DNA of 64,000 nucleotides from Patiria pectinifera (GCA_029964075.1 CM057146.1:6591501-6655500); one strand, 5' to 3'; shown: positions 45,906 to 59,700, numbered from the stretch's first letter. Translations and numbers: made by a program. Notes: generated by a model not told the origin, from the letters alone.

Positions 45906-48900
45906 ATAGGTGTCATGTATAGCTATGTCTGGCTTCGACGCTACATGCATACAAATATGTTAATTGCAGATTTTAAGCATGTCAAATACATGTACATGTA
46001 CACTGTACAGAATTAATGGTGTGCAGGGGTTGTTTTAATTTTGATGCATAAAGATATTTTCCTCACGACCTCGCGAGACAGAAAACGCAGCAAAACTTGA
46101 CCCGCACATGCACGGTGATAATTTTCTGAGCTACTTGCTGAGACAAACGCCATCCACTAAATGACTTTTTGCTCATCACGTAGCTCTCTAGTGCGACGGG
46201 CTTCATTTGCCTTCGCCCTTGCTAGTGGCACACTGTCAGAACAAAATATAAACTGTCTTTAAACTTGTAAATGTTTGACTTGCCAGTATATAGGCCGTAT
46301 TGTAGATATTCATGTATTTTTATCTACTTGCAAGATTGGTCCACGCACCAAAAAACCTGCGCCATATAGGATTTTGCTTTCCCGACGAAACAGAAAATAG
46401 TCTTCCTTGCTCATTTTATTTTCAAGTGGATAACAGCAGAAGGCATTGTGCCCGAAAAAAACAACCTGGTGACTTAGAGCATATGTTTTACTGCATATGT
46501 ATTGAATCAGCTTGTGCTGCCATTCATTGATCATTTATTAGGAATTTTGAATATTGTTAGTGTATAATAATGCTTGAAGTACTATATCCCGTTGAACGGT
46601 TTGTCAGAAATACACTCAAATTCATTCTAACGTACGTGATCATACTGTTAATGCCTTGGTACTTACTCGTTTTCATGGCGTTCTGTTTCGTTTATAGATA
46701 TTAAAATTTGATTGCAAACACATCCAAATTAGAAATGACATCATTCCATTGAATAGAATCCAATCGTCATTCAATTCGGCACACCTTGATTTAATGCGGT
46801 TTCTGCCTTCGATTCTTACGGTCCTTTCCGTTTATGTACAATCAATCTATAGCACTTTGCACATTCAAAATAATTACATACAAATCAAATGGACATCAGA
46901 AGTAGGCAAAAGTCACGACGAAACCTTTGTTTTCGTCGATATAAACGACACCCTGAAATGAACATTTAAAAAGATGCTTTTCTAATTTTAATTTCAAGGT
47001 GTCGTTTATTTCACCCCTTTACCTGTATTATTGTGACGAGATGGGGATGTTGTAGCGACTGGGAACTAGTTCATTTCTTTGATTGATAGATCTAAAATGA
47101 GGTAATTGTTTTGTAGTTCTTTTAGGAGGAAATGACGGGTAGTCCGCAATGTGCACTAGGGGCTTATATGAAGTCATTGTTTTAGCGTAAGGACCGTGTA
47201 GACTGGGAGCAAGTCTAAACGGTAGTGGCCAATCTGCAGCGCAATCGTTGCTGCCAGGCAGGGCTTCTTTCCATGCTTTCGCTGTCGCGCTCGCGGAACA
47301 AAGAACCTTTCTTTTATTTACATGACAAGCCTGCCCCAGACGCACCAGACGCACCCCCCCCCCCAAGGAAAAGTTCCACATTAACCAAGTGCATTTATTT
47401 CTTACCTGGTTGTTTCCCACCGTTTAATAGCTCGAATTAAGATATTGATCATCCACCACCATTCGTTTCATCTAAATTCAACTGTGCAAAATGAAGGGAG
47501 TCGGCTATAAAAGCGGATATTGTAGGTTTCCCGTTCAATTTCAACAAACTATCACCGAAATTTATTTTAGCGAACAATGCAGTTTTGGGATCATCGTTCA
47601 ATTGCCTAAAGACAGCATTCGGTTTAGTTTTTTGAGCACGTGATCGGGAACATCACTTTAAAAATATGCCTATTCAAATTGAAATCCTCGGAGCGAAGAT
47701 CATTCAAACTTGCCCAAGCCTTCAGCAAAATGAAAGTGGTCAAAATGAATTCATAAATAGACAAACATTTCGACATTTTGGTTTTGGAATTCAAAGACGT
47801 TAAGCCATCTATTCCCTTATCTTTCATATGAAAGTAAACGACGTTTTAAGTTCAAAGTTTCATAAAAATTATGAATAAGAACCATATGCAGCAGCATGAT
47901 AAAAATCGCATGAATATATACGGAATTTCACAAACGAATTCGACTGTATCTCTGGTGCATCTGAGTGGGAAAACTCCTATTTTGTTATTTTACATTTTTG
48001 CTATCAGTATAAAACAAAAGTGGATTTCGTGTAATACGCAAGAAGTTTAAAATGTTGTAATTCTACAAACTGAAACACTGAATGTGTGCACTTTTCGTGC
48101 AAATGCCACCTGTAGCTGCCCTTCGAGTGCCCGTGTGATATAGTCGAACCGTGTGCTTTCTGGAAACGTCTCGTCAGCCGAGCTTTGTTGGGTTAATCGG
48201 TTAAAGGGCCCATGCAATGTAGTTGTTTTTAATGCAATCCTTGTGTCCCATTAAACCTTATTTTCAATTTTTGTTTAGCCATTTTGAACGGTATTTTGAT
48301 GCCCATATTTGTGTTTTTATGCTAGTGAAAATTTGCATATTCAGGTGCAAAAGTGTGATGTCACTCCGGGCAAAAACGCAGCTATTTCAGCACAAATTGT
48401 TGCTAGAATTTTGGACATTTTGCTGTCATACATTTTCTTTTCTTTGGTGATTCGTTGTTGCACAAATGTTTGTAATGAGCACATTTTGGTTTCACAATTT
48501 GAACAGAAACCCCCTTAACTGAGCATGTTTTCCTGAAACGACATCACAGCAACAGCGCCCTGCCCTCAGTTGTCCGGAAAGGAATGGAAAATTAAAAATG
48601 TTTAAAGAAGTGCACTTTTCAATAGAATTTACCACAAAGGGATGTCAAATAGTTGTCACACATTTAAGAGGAGTTGCAAAAATTGTGTTCCTAAGAACAG
48701 ATCTTTTAAAGAGTGCAGGGGTCGTATGGGGAGGTGTAAGGGTCAGGTAAACACATATAGCATGGCAACCACTGCGCACGCCCGCCACCAGCCATTGAGA
48801 TAACCGGTTTGATCGTGTGATTTACTCGACTTTGGTACCATTTATTTGCCAACGCCTTTGCTAGTCACTTTGTGGGACTCAGAACAAGAAAATAACTGCA

Positions 48901-48970
48901 AGTCCGAAAAATTATAGAAAAATAGTTAAAATTTAGAACCTTTCTTTTCTAGATTAACGAGATAAGTACA
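45906..48970. other. No gene; small inverted repeat at 46941-47009
   Basis: ATAAACGACACCCTGAAAT at 46941-46959 is the inverse, with one mismatch, of 46991-47009. The frames at 47028-47420 (minus) and 48223-48518 (plus) carry no domain I can name. The proximal promoter of the NLR gene should lie near the right end. Confidence 0.5.
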
Positions 48971-49059
48971 ATCGTGCCACGTAGTCAAACCAGCCTGGAC
49001 GGAGCAATGTAGACGTAGTCAAACCCAGCCTGGGCGGAGCAATGTAGAGGCTTTTAAAG
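48971..49059 (+). promoter_or_regulatory. Putative 5'-UTR exon and promoter-proximal region of the NLR gene
   Basis: A 36-base unit (ACGTAGTCAAACC(C)AGCCTGG.CGGAGCAATGTAG) is repeated in tandem at about 48978-49047. AAAG|GTAAGA at 49060 is a strong donor, and ATACAG before 49554 a fitting acceptor, giving a 494-base leader intron. The segmental duplication with the caspase begins inside this intron. The first-exon call is inference from the splice signals. Confidence 0.45.
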
Positions 49060-49079
49060 GTAAGACTTTACGGTGACAT

Positions 49080-50215
49080 TTTCAAGGAAATCGACCGTGG
49101 AAAGAACCGCGTTTATTTAAAATCATGTCTGTTTGGCTCTGAAATATTGTCACATATGAAACAACAAGTCACCATATTTTTGTCTTTATACTTTTTTTAG
49201 GAGAAATTAGTTCCCCTCATTGATAACGCTCATGAAATAATGCTCATGTCCTTTCTGATCAGACTTGGATTTTCCTGAGATTGTTATTATATATTTCTTT
49301 TTGATTTTACCTACTAATCTGTTTTTCTACGCATTTCCTAATAATAATTTTATTTGACCGATTTGAGTTATAGCTATTCAGTTTGTGCACAATCCCAGTC
49401 CTTCAAGTTTGGCCCAACACTGCCACTGTGCCAGATAGTAGAGTTACCTTTTCGTAGAGCTGATTGTGACTTCCTCAAACCGTTTGTTTTTAACCGTTTA
49501 CCAAATAACCTTTGTCATCCCATTTATTGAACATGATTGTTTTGTTGATACAGGTGTTTCCGAACCAGACAAGTGCAGCCAGCATACCCCAACGAGATAA
49601 TCCTCAGGACTAGTGAAGAATTTAATTGCTGGACTAACCTGCCTCTCGCGTGCGCCAAGTACTGAACAAACCTGCTCGAAACCAAAGGGAATGTAGTTCA
49701 GTTAATACAAGTGTAGTGTTCACGGTTTATTGTATTCAAACGTCCCCATAGTCACCAATCAAAAACAGATTTAAAAAGTTAAGGCGGGTGGCGGGGGGGG
49801 GGGGGTCAGCCAATAATGAAGAGAACTTATGAACAAACTCAGCCTACTGGCCAACCATTAACTACTCCATCCTGTTCAGGCCAGTCTCAACAGGCTCAAC
49901 CAACCGAACCTCGAGGATTAAATGAGAGGATTTTGAATGACTTGGCAGGTGACATCGGAGACAAATGGACAAATTTGGCAATACGTCTTGGGTTCAAGGA
50001 CGCTGACATTGAAAACTTCCGAGCTGACCACCCTCGTTCGCAAAAAGAGCAGACGTTTCAGATGCTGAAAACATGGTGGCAGCGGTGGGATCATCTTCAT
50101 GATGCTGATGGTAGCGGCGCTCGGGATGCTCTTTGCGATGCCCTTGAAAAAAGTGGAAGAAATGATCGTGTTCTGTTTCTGAGACGTAAGTGTAATCTGG
50201 AACCCAAACTTTTAA
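49080..50215 (+). repeat. Segmental duplication D, copy 2 (NLR side)
   Basis: Homologous to 11300-12445. Shared landmarks include CGTTTATTTAAAATC.TGT.TGTTTGGCTCTG, CAGTTTGTGCACAATC, ACCAGACAAGTGCAGCCAGC, the death-domain exon and GTAAGTGTAATCT.GAACCC. Divergence is moderate; the protein products of the shared exon agree at roughly half of positions by eye. Confidence 0.85.
49816..50185 (+). CDS. NLR receptor (DD-NACHT-LRR), coding exon 1 (death domain)
   Basis: First of two coding exons of a NOD-like receptor of 1136 residues. It begins MKRTYEQTQPTGQP, a Gln/Pro/Ser/Thr-rich leader of about 34 residues, then a death domain: ILNDLAGDIGDKWTNLAIRL, FQMLKTWWQRW, and ARDALCDALEKSGRNDRV. ATG is in good context and has no alternative upstream. 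The exon stops before GTAAGT in phase 1. Joining to 56762 restores an Arg codon and runs straight into the NACHT exon, so the fusion is well supported by phase. The death domain should recruit a death-domain partner on activation; the caspase at 12129-24607 carries the closest relative in this window. Confidence 0.85.
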
Positions 50216-52029
50216 GGTACCACTTTCCCTCTACCGACAAAAAAAGAAAGAAAGTGAAAGATTAGGGAAAAAAACATTTGGCAGGACATCAAACCAATAT
50301 TTCAAAACAACTGATTCCGTTTCTGTTTTTGATTCATGACGCACAAACACCCTACAGAAAAATATTAGAAGGTGTATCTTAATTCATAATATAGGTTTTT
50401 CCGTCCAGTTTCGCAACTTGTTCCTTCAATCAGATATAATATTTATTCCATTTTTAAGAGGTTTCAGAGTGTTGGTACGAATACGGATTTTAAACTAAGC
50501 GTTCGTGTAAGACAACTCCATTTCTTTTGCTCGTTTTCGGTTTACCACCGCGACGTATTTATTAGATTTCTTTGTTGCCAATAAAGGTCGTGGAATTAGG
50601 ATGTAACTTCATTTGGCATTTTTACATTTCATTGGACGTCAATCATATGTGCGGTGAGAAAAAGTTTCAAATAATTTATGTGATTTTTATTATCTCTTTA
50701 ATAGGCTGACAATTTCATAAAGTGATCACATCAAAAGTTAACAAACTGATCACTTTGGTCTGCATATTCTGGGTTTTTTTACTCAGTAAATTATCGGCAA
50801 ATTTCCAACATATTTATTTCCTTTTCAAGCTTTCGTATTTCTTTGAAAAAGTCGTACATTTCCAAAGTCAAGTCATTATAAATGTTGTTTCATAACACGA
50901 TATAGGCCTATAGCACATCGTTGAACACGTGTTACTTTTTTTACGCACCAAACTGCATGAATTTCCGAGCGGGACTGAAATCCAAAGCTCGCGAAATTTA
51001 ACGAACATGTTACGTAATATATCGGTTGTTTTTTATACGTCAACGAAAATATCCAGAAATGTTCACTTTTGCTAAATTGAACCTGATGTGAAATAACGCT
51101 TGCCCATTTTTTTTGCGAATTTTAATGAACTTTTATTATGATTGAATGATCTAGAACAAAGGTGAGAAGTTGGATGGAAAAAAGGGGGTTCCCCACCAAT
51201 TTCGCAATTTGTTCATTGAACCAGACAAAATTGTACATTCCATTTCATGAGATTTTAAGGAGTCGGCCCGAACGTTAGTTTCTTATTGGTATATAGTTAG
51301 AACATTTGATTTCGTTTTAATGATTCCAAATTGGTATACGTTCGAAATTGTTCGAGTAAGCATATTCCAATTCTGATTGGTCGTCAATTTCGCACAGAGT
51401 GGGCCAATTTGATCGAAAGAAGTGTTCGTTTGGAGAAAAAAAAGTGAATTCAAATTAGGAGGAAACTTAAGTTGACGTTTCAATTTCGCCAAGTTGACAT
51501 TTCCATTTTGGCGATAACAAATTATCAATTTTTTTTTTCATTTATGTGACATTTGCACAAAGTGATCACACCAATTCACAAATCGTTGGTTTTTTGGGGT
51601 CTTCACATAAAGTTCTGTATTTTTACGCAATGTTCTATCGCCAAGTATTTTCATATTTCATTTCATGCATGCACTTGTACTTTAATTTGAAATAGATGTA
51701 TGGGCCTATACTCCTATTGGCCTATGTCAGATCCAGTTAACCTTCCTCTTAAAATGTTCAAAGACAATGGTAAATAAAACAATGTCCACAAATTATTCTG
51801 TTCTCCGAATTAATTTATTAATTTAAAAATCACTCCTACTTTCAACAATCCCTCAAGCTTGAGTTAATTACTCTCAAATGCACCACTTGTTAATTGTAAT
51901 CAAATATATAAAGAGAAAATATCACAGCTGTGTTGGACTATCACATCCAAAGTACGAAAGAATACGGAATTAATCACACTGGTCAAATATCCAACAACAA
52001 CAAAATATTACACTATTACGAACGGTTGA
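50216..52029. other. NLR intron, internally duplicated, no gene
   Basis: About 50400-50460 and 51195-51260 share TTTCGCAA.TTGTTC.TT.AA.CAGA, ATTCCATTT..GAG. A third relative of the same intron sequence is at 56430-56690 (GTGTTACTTTT...CACCAAA, GGGACTGAA). Low-grade tandem growth of the intron; no protein coding. Confidence 0.5.
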
Positions 52030-55000
52030 ATCTGCCCAAGATTCACAACCTTCTGGTTGTTGGCATCCCTCTGTCTCGGAAGACAATGGAGTATCTGCGC
52101 CTTGGTCAGTCCGTTGTACTTGCACAGCGCCTGCTGTGGCTGTAGAGCCCAATGCGGGAGCTACAGATCCTTTGGCATTTGCTGCAGGTGTAGTTGGTGG
52201 TGGTGGCGACGGGAGCTGCCTGGAGCCTCTGCCGCCTGCGGGTCCTCCTTTCTTCCCACTGACTCTTCCTCCTCTCCTCGGCTTGCAGGACCCCCGCCAT
52301 GACAGTAGATCGTCAGGTGGCGCGATTTGATGTCGCTGATTCAAGGTCCGCTGGACTGACGCTGCATACCTTCAGATCACGTTTGCAGACGTCTTTGTAG
52401 CGGAGGGTGGGCCGTCCTCTTGGCCGAGTCCCTATGGCAAGCTCGCCATACAAATCGTCTTTTGGGATGCGTCTGTCATCCATGCGGCAGACATGGCCCA
52501 ACCAGCGCAACCGTCGTTGGGTCAGGATGGCGAACATGCTGAGCACACCCGCCTGAGACAGGACAGCTTCATTTGTGACGCGATCCTGCCAGGTGATACA
52601 CAAGAGTCGTCTAAGGCAGCGCATGTGAAAAGCATTCAGCCTGTGTTCTTGGCGGGAGTACAGTGTCCAGGCTTCGCTACCGTAGAGAAGGGTACTCAGA
52701 ACACAAGCTTGGTACACCTTCATCTTTGTGTTGGTTGTCAGCATGGTGTTGCTCCATACTCTTTTTGTCAGGCGAGCCATTGCAGTTGCTGCCTCTCCTA
52801 TCCGCACATTAAGCTCGGCGTCTAGGGATAGGTTGCTTGAGATGGTAGAGCCGAGGTAAGTAAACTTGTCGACCACTTCCAGGGTGTGGTCGCCGATGGT
52901 GATTTGGGGAGTGCTACTGACATCCTGGCCCATGATGTTAGACTTTTTAAGGCTGATGGTGAGACCGAACTCGGAGCATGCTTCCGCAAAGCGAGTGATG
53001 AGCCGCTGGAGAGCATCCTCGCTGTGGGCAGTAAGGGCGGCGTCGTCTGCATAGAGCATCTCCCTGATGAGCACTCCGCGAACCTTCGTCTTTGCTTTAA
53101 GGCGGGCCAGGTTGAAGAGGTTCCCGTCACTCCTAGTGTGGAGGAAGATGCCATCTTCAGACTGTCGAAAGGCAAAGCGCAACAGCAGGGAGAAGAACAC
53201 GCCGAAGAGTGTCGGGGCCAGGACACACCCTTGCTTCACACTGCTCTTGATTGGGAAGGGGTCCGAGGATGATCCGTTATACTGAACGGTGCCAGTCATG
53301 TTGTCATGAAAAGATGTAATCATCTTCAGGAGCTTTGGGGGGCAACCAAACCTGTGTAGGAGGGTGAAGAGGCCGGTTCGGCTGACAAGGTCGAACGCCT
53401 TGATGAGGTCGATGAAGGCAAGAACAAGGGGCGTCTTTGTTCACAGCACTTATCCTGTAACTGCCTGAGGGAGAACATCATGTCAATTGTCGACCGTGCA
53501 GCTCTGAACCCGCATTGCGACTCTAGGTACGCACGGTCGGCAAGCAGTTGGAGCCTGTTGAGGACGACTTGGGCAAAGGCCTTTCCCACAATGCTGAGGA
53601 GGGAGATCCAGCGGTAGTTGTTGCAGTCACTGCGGTCGCCCTTGTTTTTGTAGAGCGTGACGATCTTGGCATCGCGCATGTCCTGCGGTATTGTGCCTTC
53701 CTCCCAGCATTGGAGCAGGAGGGCGTACAAGTGGCCGAGGAGGGAACTCTCTCTGCCAGCCTTGATGATCTCCGGTGGGATTCCATCACTTCCTGGAGCT
53801 TTTCCACAGGCTAGCGAGTCAATGGCCTTGCTGAGTTCTTCGATGGTGGGTGGTATATCGAGCTCCTCCATGGAGTACAGCTCCTGGTAGTGTCCTACCC
53901 ATCTCTACATCTGCTTGCTGAGATCTGTGATGATGTCTCCTGAGGTGGATTTAAGGGGGGCAATCTTGATGACACTATGACCAAACGCTTTCTTCATGCC
54001 CTCGTACATGGCACGGATGTTACCACAGTCTGCGGAGGTTTGAATATCACGACACAGGTTCAGCCAGTAGTCGTTGGCACATTTACGCGCAGTCCGTTTG
54101 GCTATGTTGCGTGCAGCTCTAAAGGTAGCCAATGTCTTCCAGGAGGGCTGTCTTTTGTAATCAAGGAGTGCGGCACGCTTGACAGCGATGGCAGGCTTCA
54201 TCTCCTCGATCCCCGCCACGAACCAGTCTTCGTTCTTCCTCACTCTCTTTCCAAAAGTGTCCGAGGCGGCCTCATACACGGCATCGCGGATGTTGTTCCA
54301 TCGCACTGTGGCGCTGTCTGTTGGGCAATCCTCAAGGGTATCGTCAATGGCTTTGACGAAACGTTCGCGCAGTTCGGGAAGAGATGTTCTGGCGGTGTTG
54401 ATTCGTGGGCGGCCCTTTTGCTTGGAGCGATGGATTCGTTTTGGTCGGAGACGCACCTTGCTGCTGACCAAGGAGTGGTCAGTATCGCAGTCGGCACTGT
54501 GGTAAGTGCGGGTGACAAGCACGTGGTTGAGGAGGGGTCTCCTGGTGATGACGAAGTATAACTGGTGCCAGTGTTTGGACCTAGGGTGCCTCCAGGACAC
54601 TCTGTGGTGTAGTTTGGTAGGGAAGAATGTGTTGGTGATGCAGAGATCGTGGTAGGAGCAAAGCTCAAGTAGCCGCTGTTGATTCTCATTGAGCTTGCCA
54701 ATGCCAAAGTGTCCGATGCAACGCGGCCAGGAGCTGTGGTCTGAGCCAACTCGGGCATTAAAGTCTCCGAGCAGGAACAGGTCTTCTTTCGGAGGGATCT
54801 CTCTGATTTTGACCTCGAGCTCTTCGTAGAACGCATCTTTAGCCTCAGCTGTAGAGCAGAATGTGGGGGCGTAGATGCTAAAGATGTTTGTGGGACCAGA
54901 GGAGGTCATGAGGCGGAACAGAGGATACGCGCAGTCCCCTGAGATGGAGGCTCAACTGACGACAGGAGGGAGTTGCGTACTGCCAGGCCGACCCCGAAGA

Positions 55001-56110
55001 GTCGGCGGTCATCTGGCTCCAGTCCTTGCCAGAAGAACGTGTAGTCCTTCTCCTTGAGACTACCACTGGAGGGGAGGCGTGTCTCCTGAAGGGCGGCGAT
55101 GTCGATGTTGAACTTTGACAGCTCGCGGTCAATGATGGCGGTTTTCCTGGCGTCGTCAACTTGCTGGAGGTCGTCAGAGAGGCCAGGACACATTGTTCTG
55201 ACGTTCCAGGTGGCCAGCCGTAGGGCTGGTGGTTTCATCTTATTTCGTTGTTTGCCTGGTGCAGGGTTTACAGTCTGCTCTTCGGTGTTTAACCTAAGCT
55301 CCAAGCACCCACTGAAGCAGGCAGACTGTGGCGGGTCAACACCTAATTGGCTGGGGGCTGCCCAGCTTGAGGCGGGCGGTAGTTGACCAGTGAGACACGA
55401 TGGTCCCTCCCACCGTCGGAGACAACCCGTAGCGCCCGAGCTTACGCCAATGCGCTCTGGGCTTATAACTCGTAACTGTTGTCTCCCATGTTGGTTCTGT
55501 CGCTTGGACAGCGACACTGAAGTGACCTCTCCAGGGCGCAGGCCTGGGCAAAAAGATATGGAGATCCTGGGGTGTCCAGTCATCAAGATCCCCCTCTCGG
55601 CCTTGCTGGCAGGATCCGACGGAAAGGACGAGCCGATACGGTCAGTGTCAGCGTGGCTGCAGGAGTTGCCGGAAGGTGTCATATCATTCGACCAACCGCC
55701 TTAGGGGCTCCACTCCGGATTTTCTATCTGGGTTTACTCCCATAGCCTTGTTCTCTCCCGAGATAACCACAAGGTAGTGGTGCTAATTTACAAATAGCTG
55801 GGGCAGTGGTTGACATGGCGCCAGGGCGTATCCACACGCCGGTGGGCCTGCGCACCATGTCTCTGGGGCCCACTACTGCTCCGAGATCCACTGCAGATTC
55901 AGCCTGGGGTCGCAAGATGCCCAGTTACCGTGTGTTGACACGAGGAGGCACTGTAGCAGTCTTAGTGGTGGAGAGGCTATGTACTGGCAGGGGAGACTTA
56001 CGCACTCGGCTCCCTTTTCGCCCCGAAACGGGGCTAGCCAGCGGCAGCAGCAGAAGGTAGGAAGCGGGGTGTGCAATACTAACTACAACTACACTACTGC
56101 ACTAGACGCA
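52030..56110 (-). mobile_element. RTE-like LINE, near full length, inactive, antisense in NLR intron
   Basis: Read on the minus strand: a 5' region (56110-55250), an AP-endonuclease (LATWNVRTM, ALQETRLP, LLGDFNARVG, DTDHSLV), a reverse transcriptase (GKAPGSDGIPPEIIK, QCGFRAARSTID, SVKQGCVLAPTLF, YADDAAL at about 53053-53042), a thumb/C-terminal part (LSTLLYGSEAWTLYSRQE, RRLRWLGHVCRM) and a final CSKC...H....C zinc finger at about 52140. Breaks: frameshifts near 54940 and 53440, in-frame stops at about 53905 and 52313. Architecture and the LYGSEAWTL...RRLRWLGH block suggest the RTE group. It is a single insertion, so the NLR intron has grown by about 4 kb. Confidence 0.88.
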
Positions 56111-56761
56111 TCACACACACCCTGTGGCGAAGCCACCAACACACACAACCTTCTGCACACTATTAATTTAAACTTCTCCAAAATATATGAAAACAAACCT
56201 CCTTAATCTTCACTGTATAAGTGGAATCAAATTTCAAACTTCTCTCCGCAAATACTACCAAATTATTAGGTTCTCTGTAACTCCAATTATTCACACTACC
56301 TATTAAATAGTCACAGATACAAGAAAAGGGTGGTTTTATTGTGACAGCCTACATGTATTCAGCTTTCTCAAGATTCATGGTATTTTCAATTTCTGTTTAG
56401 CACTATCACACTTATAGGTTGCTAATACAACGGCCCAATTTCATTGAGCATGTGTTACTTTTGTAAACTTGTGCACCAAATTGAATTCCCGATTGGGACT
56501 GAACTACACGAAATAAAATGCACGTAACTTGCTGCCTAGTTTTTACACCTGAGGAAAATACCGTGAAATATTTTAAACTTTCCCTAAATTGAACCGAGTT
56601 TTTATGTTTTTATGTTTTTATTCGAATTTGAATGAAAATGATGTTTGATTGAATTGAACAAGTTGCGAAATGGGATGGGAAAACCTATAAAAAGGAAAAG
56701 AATATTATCTTTCAAAGTGTCGTGAAGTGTAAAACATACATTGTTTGTCTTTAATCGTAAG
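56111..56761. other. End of NLR intron
   Basis: No gene. TTTGTCTTTAATCGTAAG gives the acceptor at 56760-56761. Confidence 0.6.
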
Positions 56762-59700
56762 GTTTTGTGGAAGGTGCGGGACATTTTGACCCCGACCCTT
56801 ACCGCGATGAGTTCATCAGATACTACCAAGACGAGATGAGTGTGGTTCCCTTGCTCCCATGGCTCCCATCTGAGGTTCGTAGGATTAATGATATCTATGT
56901 TAAACTGAAGCTGCAAGAGAGACAGAATGGGACTAGGAAGGTGAAACAACGGAAAGTTAATTCCCACGAGAAAATGTTCGAACTGGAGTATACAGATGGC
57001 GAGCCGGTCAGGTTTATCTTGCTGTCTGGTATTGCTGGGAGCGGCAAGACTACCATCGTGTCAAAGATTGCCACCGACTGGGCAAAAAAGACTAGCTCTA
57101 GACCTAGCTCTAGATCTAGATTAAGATGTAGATCTCCACTCTCCAAATTCAATTTTTTGGTGGCCCTGAATATGCGAGAACTTAAGGGCGTCCCTGATCT
57201 GACAGAGGCTATATATGACCAGATCCTTGCACAAGATACGAAGCTTGGTCGCCAAGCTCTGACCGATTACCTGAGTTCACATGCTGAAGAAGTCCTGATC
57301 GTATTGGATGGCGCTGATGAGTATGATAAAGAGGGTTCCCAGTTGCCATCTGAAGGTTTCATCGTTGACATCATCAGCAACAAGATTCTTCGTGGATGTA
57401 CCGTCGTCGTCACAACACGTCCCCACATGGTGGGCAAGTTGTGCGAGCTCAATCCTTCTTTTATTCATATTGAGACCAGGGGCTTCTCAGACAAAGGAGT
57501 CCAGAAATACATTCAGAAGTTTTTCAAAGGCGAAGATCCAAAGGTGTCTGTCGGGCTGTTTGGGTATTTGAAGGTATCTGGGACTCTTCTTAGTTTGGCA
57601 AGAACACCAATAATGCTGCTGCTCATGTGTCTTGTATGGTCAGACGAACAAAAGCTCCCCGATACATTGACAGAGTTGTTTAAGGAAGCACTTCTTTTCA
57701 TTTTGAAACGTCACTTTCAAAAATCTGGATTGCCAATTCCTGAAGATAAAGGGTTACTTGAGAATCAGTTGAGAGATCTTTTGCAAACTTTAGGAAAAGA
57801 AGCACTTGATAGTCTGATGCTTCCTGGTCAGAAGTTGGTCTTTGAACCTGGGGACTTTGGAAAATCTGAGGCGGTTGACGAAGCTTGCAAAATTGGAATT
57901 CTGTCTAAAGAGAAAATTCGAAGTAAATTACGTGCTGTTGAACGAGTGACTTTCTTTCATAAAACCTTCCAAGAGGCAATTGCTGGGTTTTATTGGGCGA
58001 GACTAGTCGACTCTGATGAAAAGTTGTTTAAATTTTACCTGAGTAAGGTGGGCAAGAGTAACGCCTTGGATATGGAGTACTTGATGCGTTTTTGCTGTGG
58101 TTGGAATGTCAAAGCGGCAGAAACCCTTCTTCCCCACGTCGAAACGTTCGGATTGAAAGCTGAAGTGCCGGATCGCCCTGATCGTTCTTTTCGAGACTCA
58201 AATGAGCCATTCAGGAGGCTTTGGATTTTTATGCATTTCGAAGCACGATCAGAAAAATTACACAGTATTGCCGGGACTTTCTTTAACCATGTTCTTCTGG
58301 TTAAAATGGACTGTGGAAATGATTTCACGTCTGCTCTTAAGTTTCTAGTTGAGCGCGAAGCTTCTTCAGGTCAGTCATTCTTAACCAAGCTGAAGCAAGT
58401 CATTATTCAAGAAGTTGGATCGAAAGAAGAAACGTCACTATCAACGGACATATTAAGATACAGCCCAGAAGTAACAGACGTCTTTATATCAACTGACGGA
58501 AAGGACGAAGAAGTCTTAAACGAGGCTTGCCTTGGCGAAGCACTTTCAAGAATGCAATCACTTGAAAAACTCGAGATTAATTGCTTTCTTGGTTTGAAGA
58601 GTCCAAATGTTTCTGCCATAATCAATCACTTATCCAAGTCCCGTACAAGTGTCAAAACTTTGAAATTAATTTCGTGTAAAATTAATTGCAAGGACTGGGC
58701 GATTTTCATGATGCATAGCCAGCTTCGCGAGCTTGTTGTATCTGTTAGATTGCAAGATTATGAATCTCCACAAGAACTAACTGACATTCAAATTGGAACC
58801 ACAACCCTGGAAGCGCTGACGATAAAACAACTTGGCGAATTCGGAACATGTGATGTACTACGTCTCGCTAAGTCGTATCCGAATCTTAAATCCCTGAGAG
58901 TAGAAGGTGTTCATTTTTTGGCCAAAGACCTCATTAAACCTGTATGTTGCCTACTTTCGACAGCTTCCAAACTGCGGGTTGTTGACCTAGAATGTGTCAC
59001 TTTTGAAAGGACTTCCTTCACGAGCCTTGCCGAACAGCTCAAGAGCCTTAAGGAACTGCATGAGTTGAAACTCACCCTCGATGAATTAGGTTTTCCTTCA
59101 AACAAGCCAAACGAAATTCTATGCACTCTTGCCAGAGATGTCCTGCCGTCATTGCAGCGTAATCTACGTGTCCTGGAAGTGGTCATTCCAAATGAGTCAT
59201 TAGTTAACCCAGAAGCCTTCCTGGCAGTTATGCGGTGGGTTTGCGCTTCACCATCGATGTATGAACTCACATTGTACCGGTGTAAACCAGAGCTGGTCCC
59301 ACAGCTAGAGTTTAAATCAAAATCTGATAGCGTTTACGCAGTGGACGCTATACATCAGCCAACCCAGGGCTCCCTTCAAAAGTTAACCGTCGGAGGGATC
59401 TCGCTCGGCCCGTGCGTGGCAGCTTTCATTGAAAGTTTGAAGCAAATGCCACTCTTAAAGAGATTGGACATGAGGGATATGCGCCTTGAGGAATCCCATT
59501 GGACTGACCTTATGGAGGGTCTCAAGGGCTGCCACCAGCTTCAAGTATTAAATCTGTCTCAAAAGAGCGTGAACAACAGGGTTCTCCAAGGTTTACTAAG
59601 GATAATTCCGAGGCTCCCAAATCTTCAGCGGTTGGTCCTGCCAGTAGAGCGCTGGTCATGTGGGCAGGTCATGGTCCCAGACTGTTTACGTTGTAGTACC

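Noticed and set aside
47028..47420. 130-codon minus-strand frame
   Set aside because: No domain, signal or family resemblance, and it crosses a poly-G tract typical of local MITEs.
53977..54561. 194-codon plus-strand frame within the LINE
   Set aside because: Antisense shadow of the endonuclease/linker region of the minus-strand LINE.
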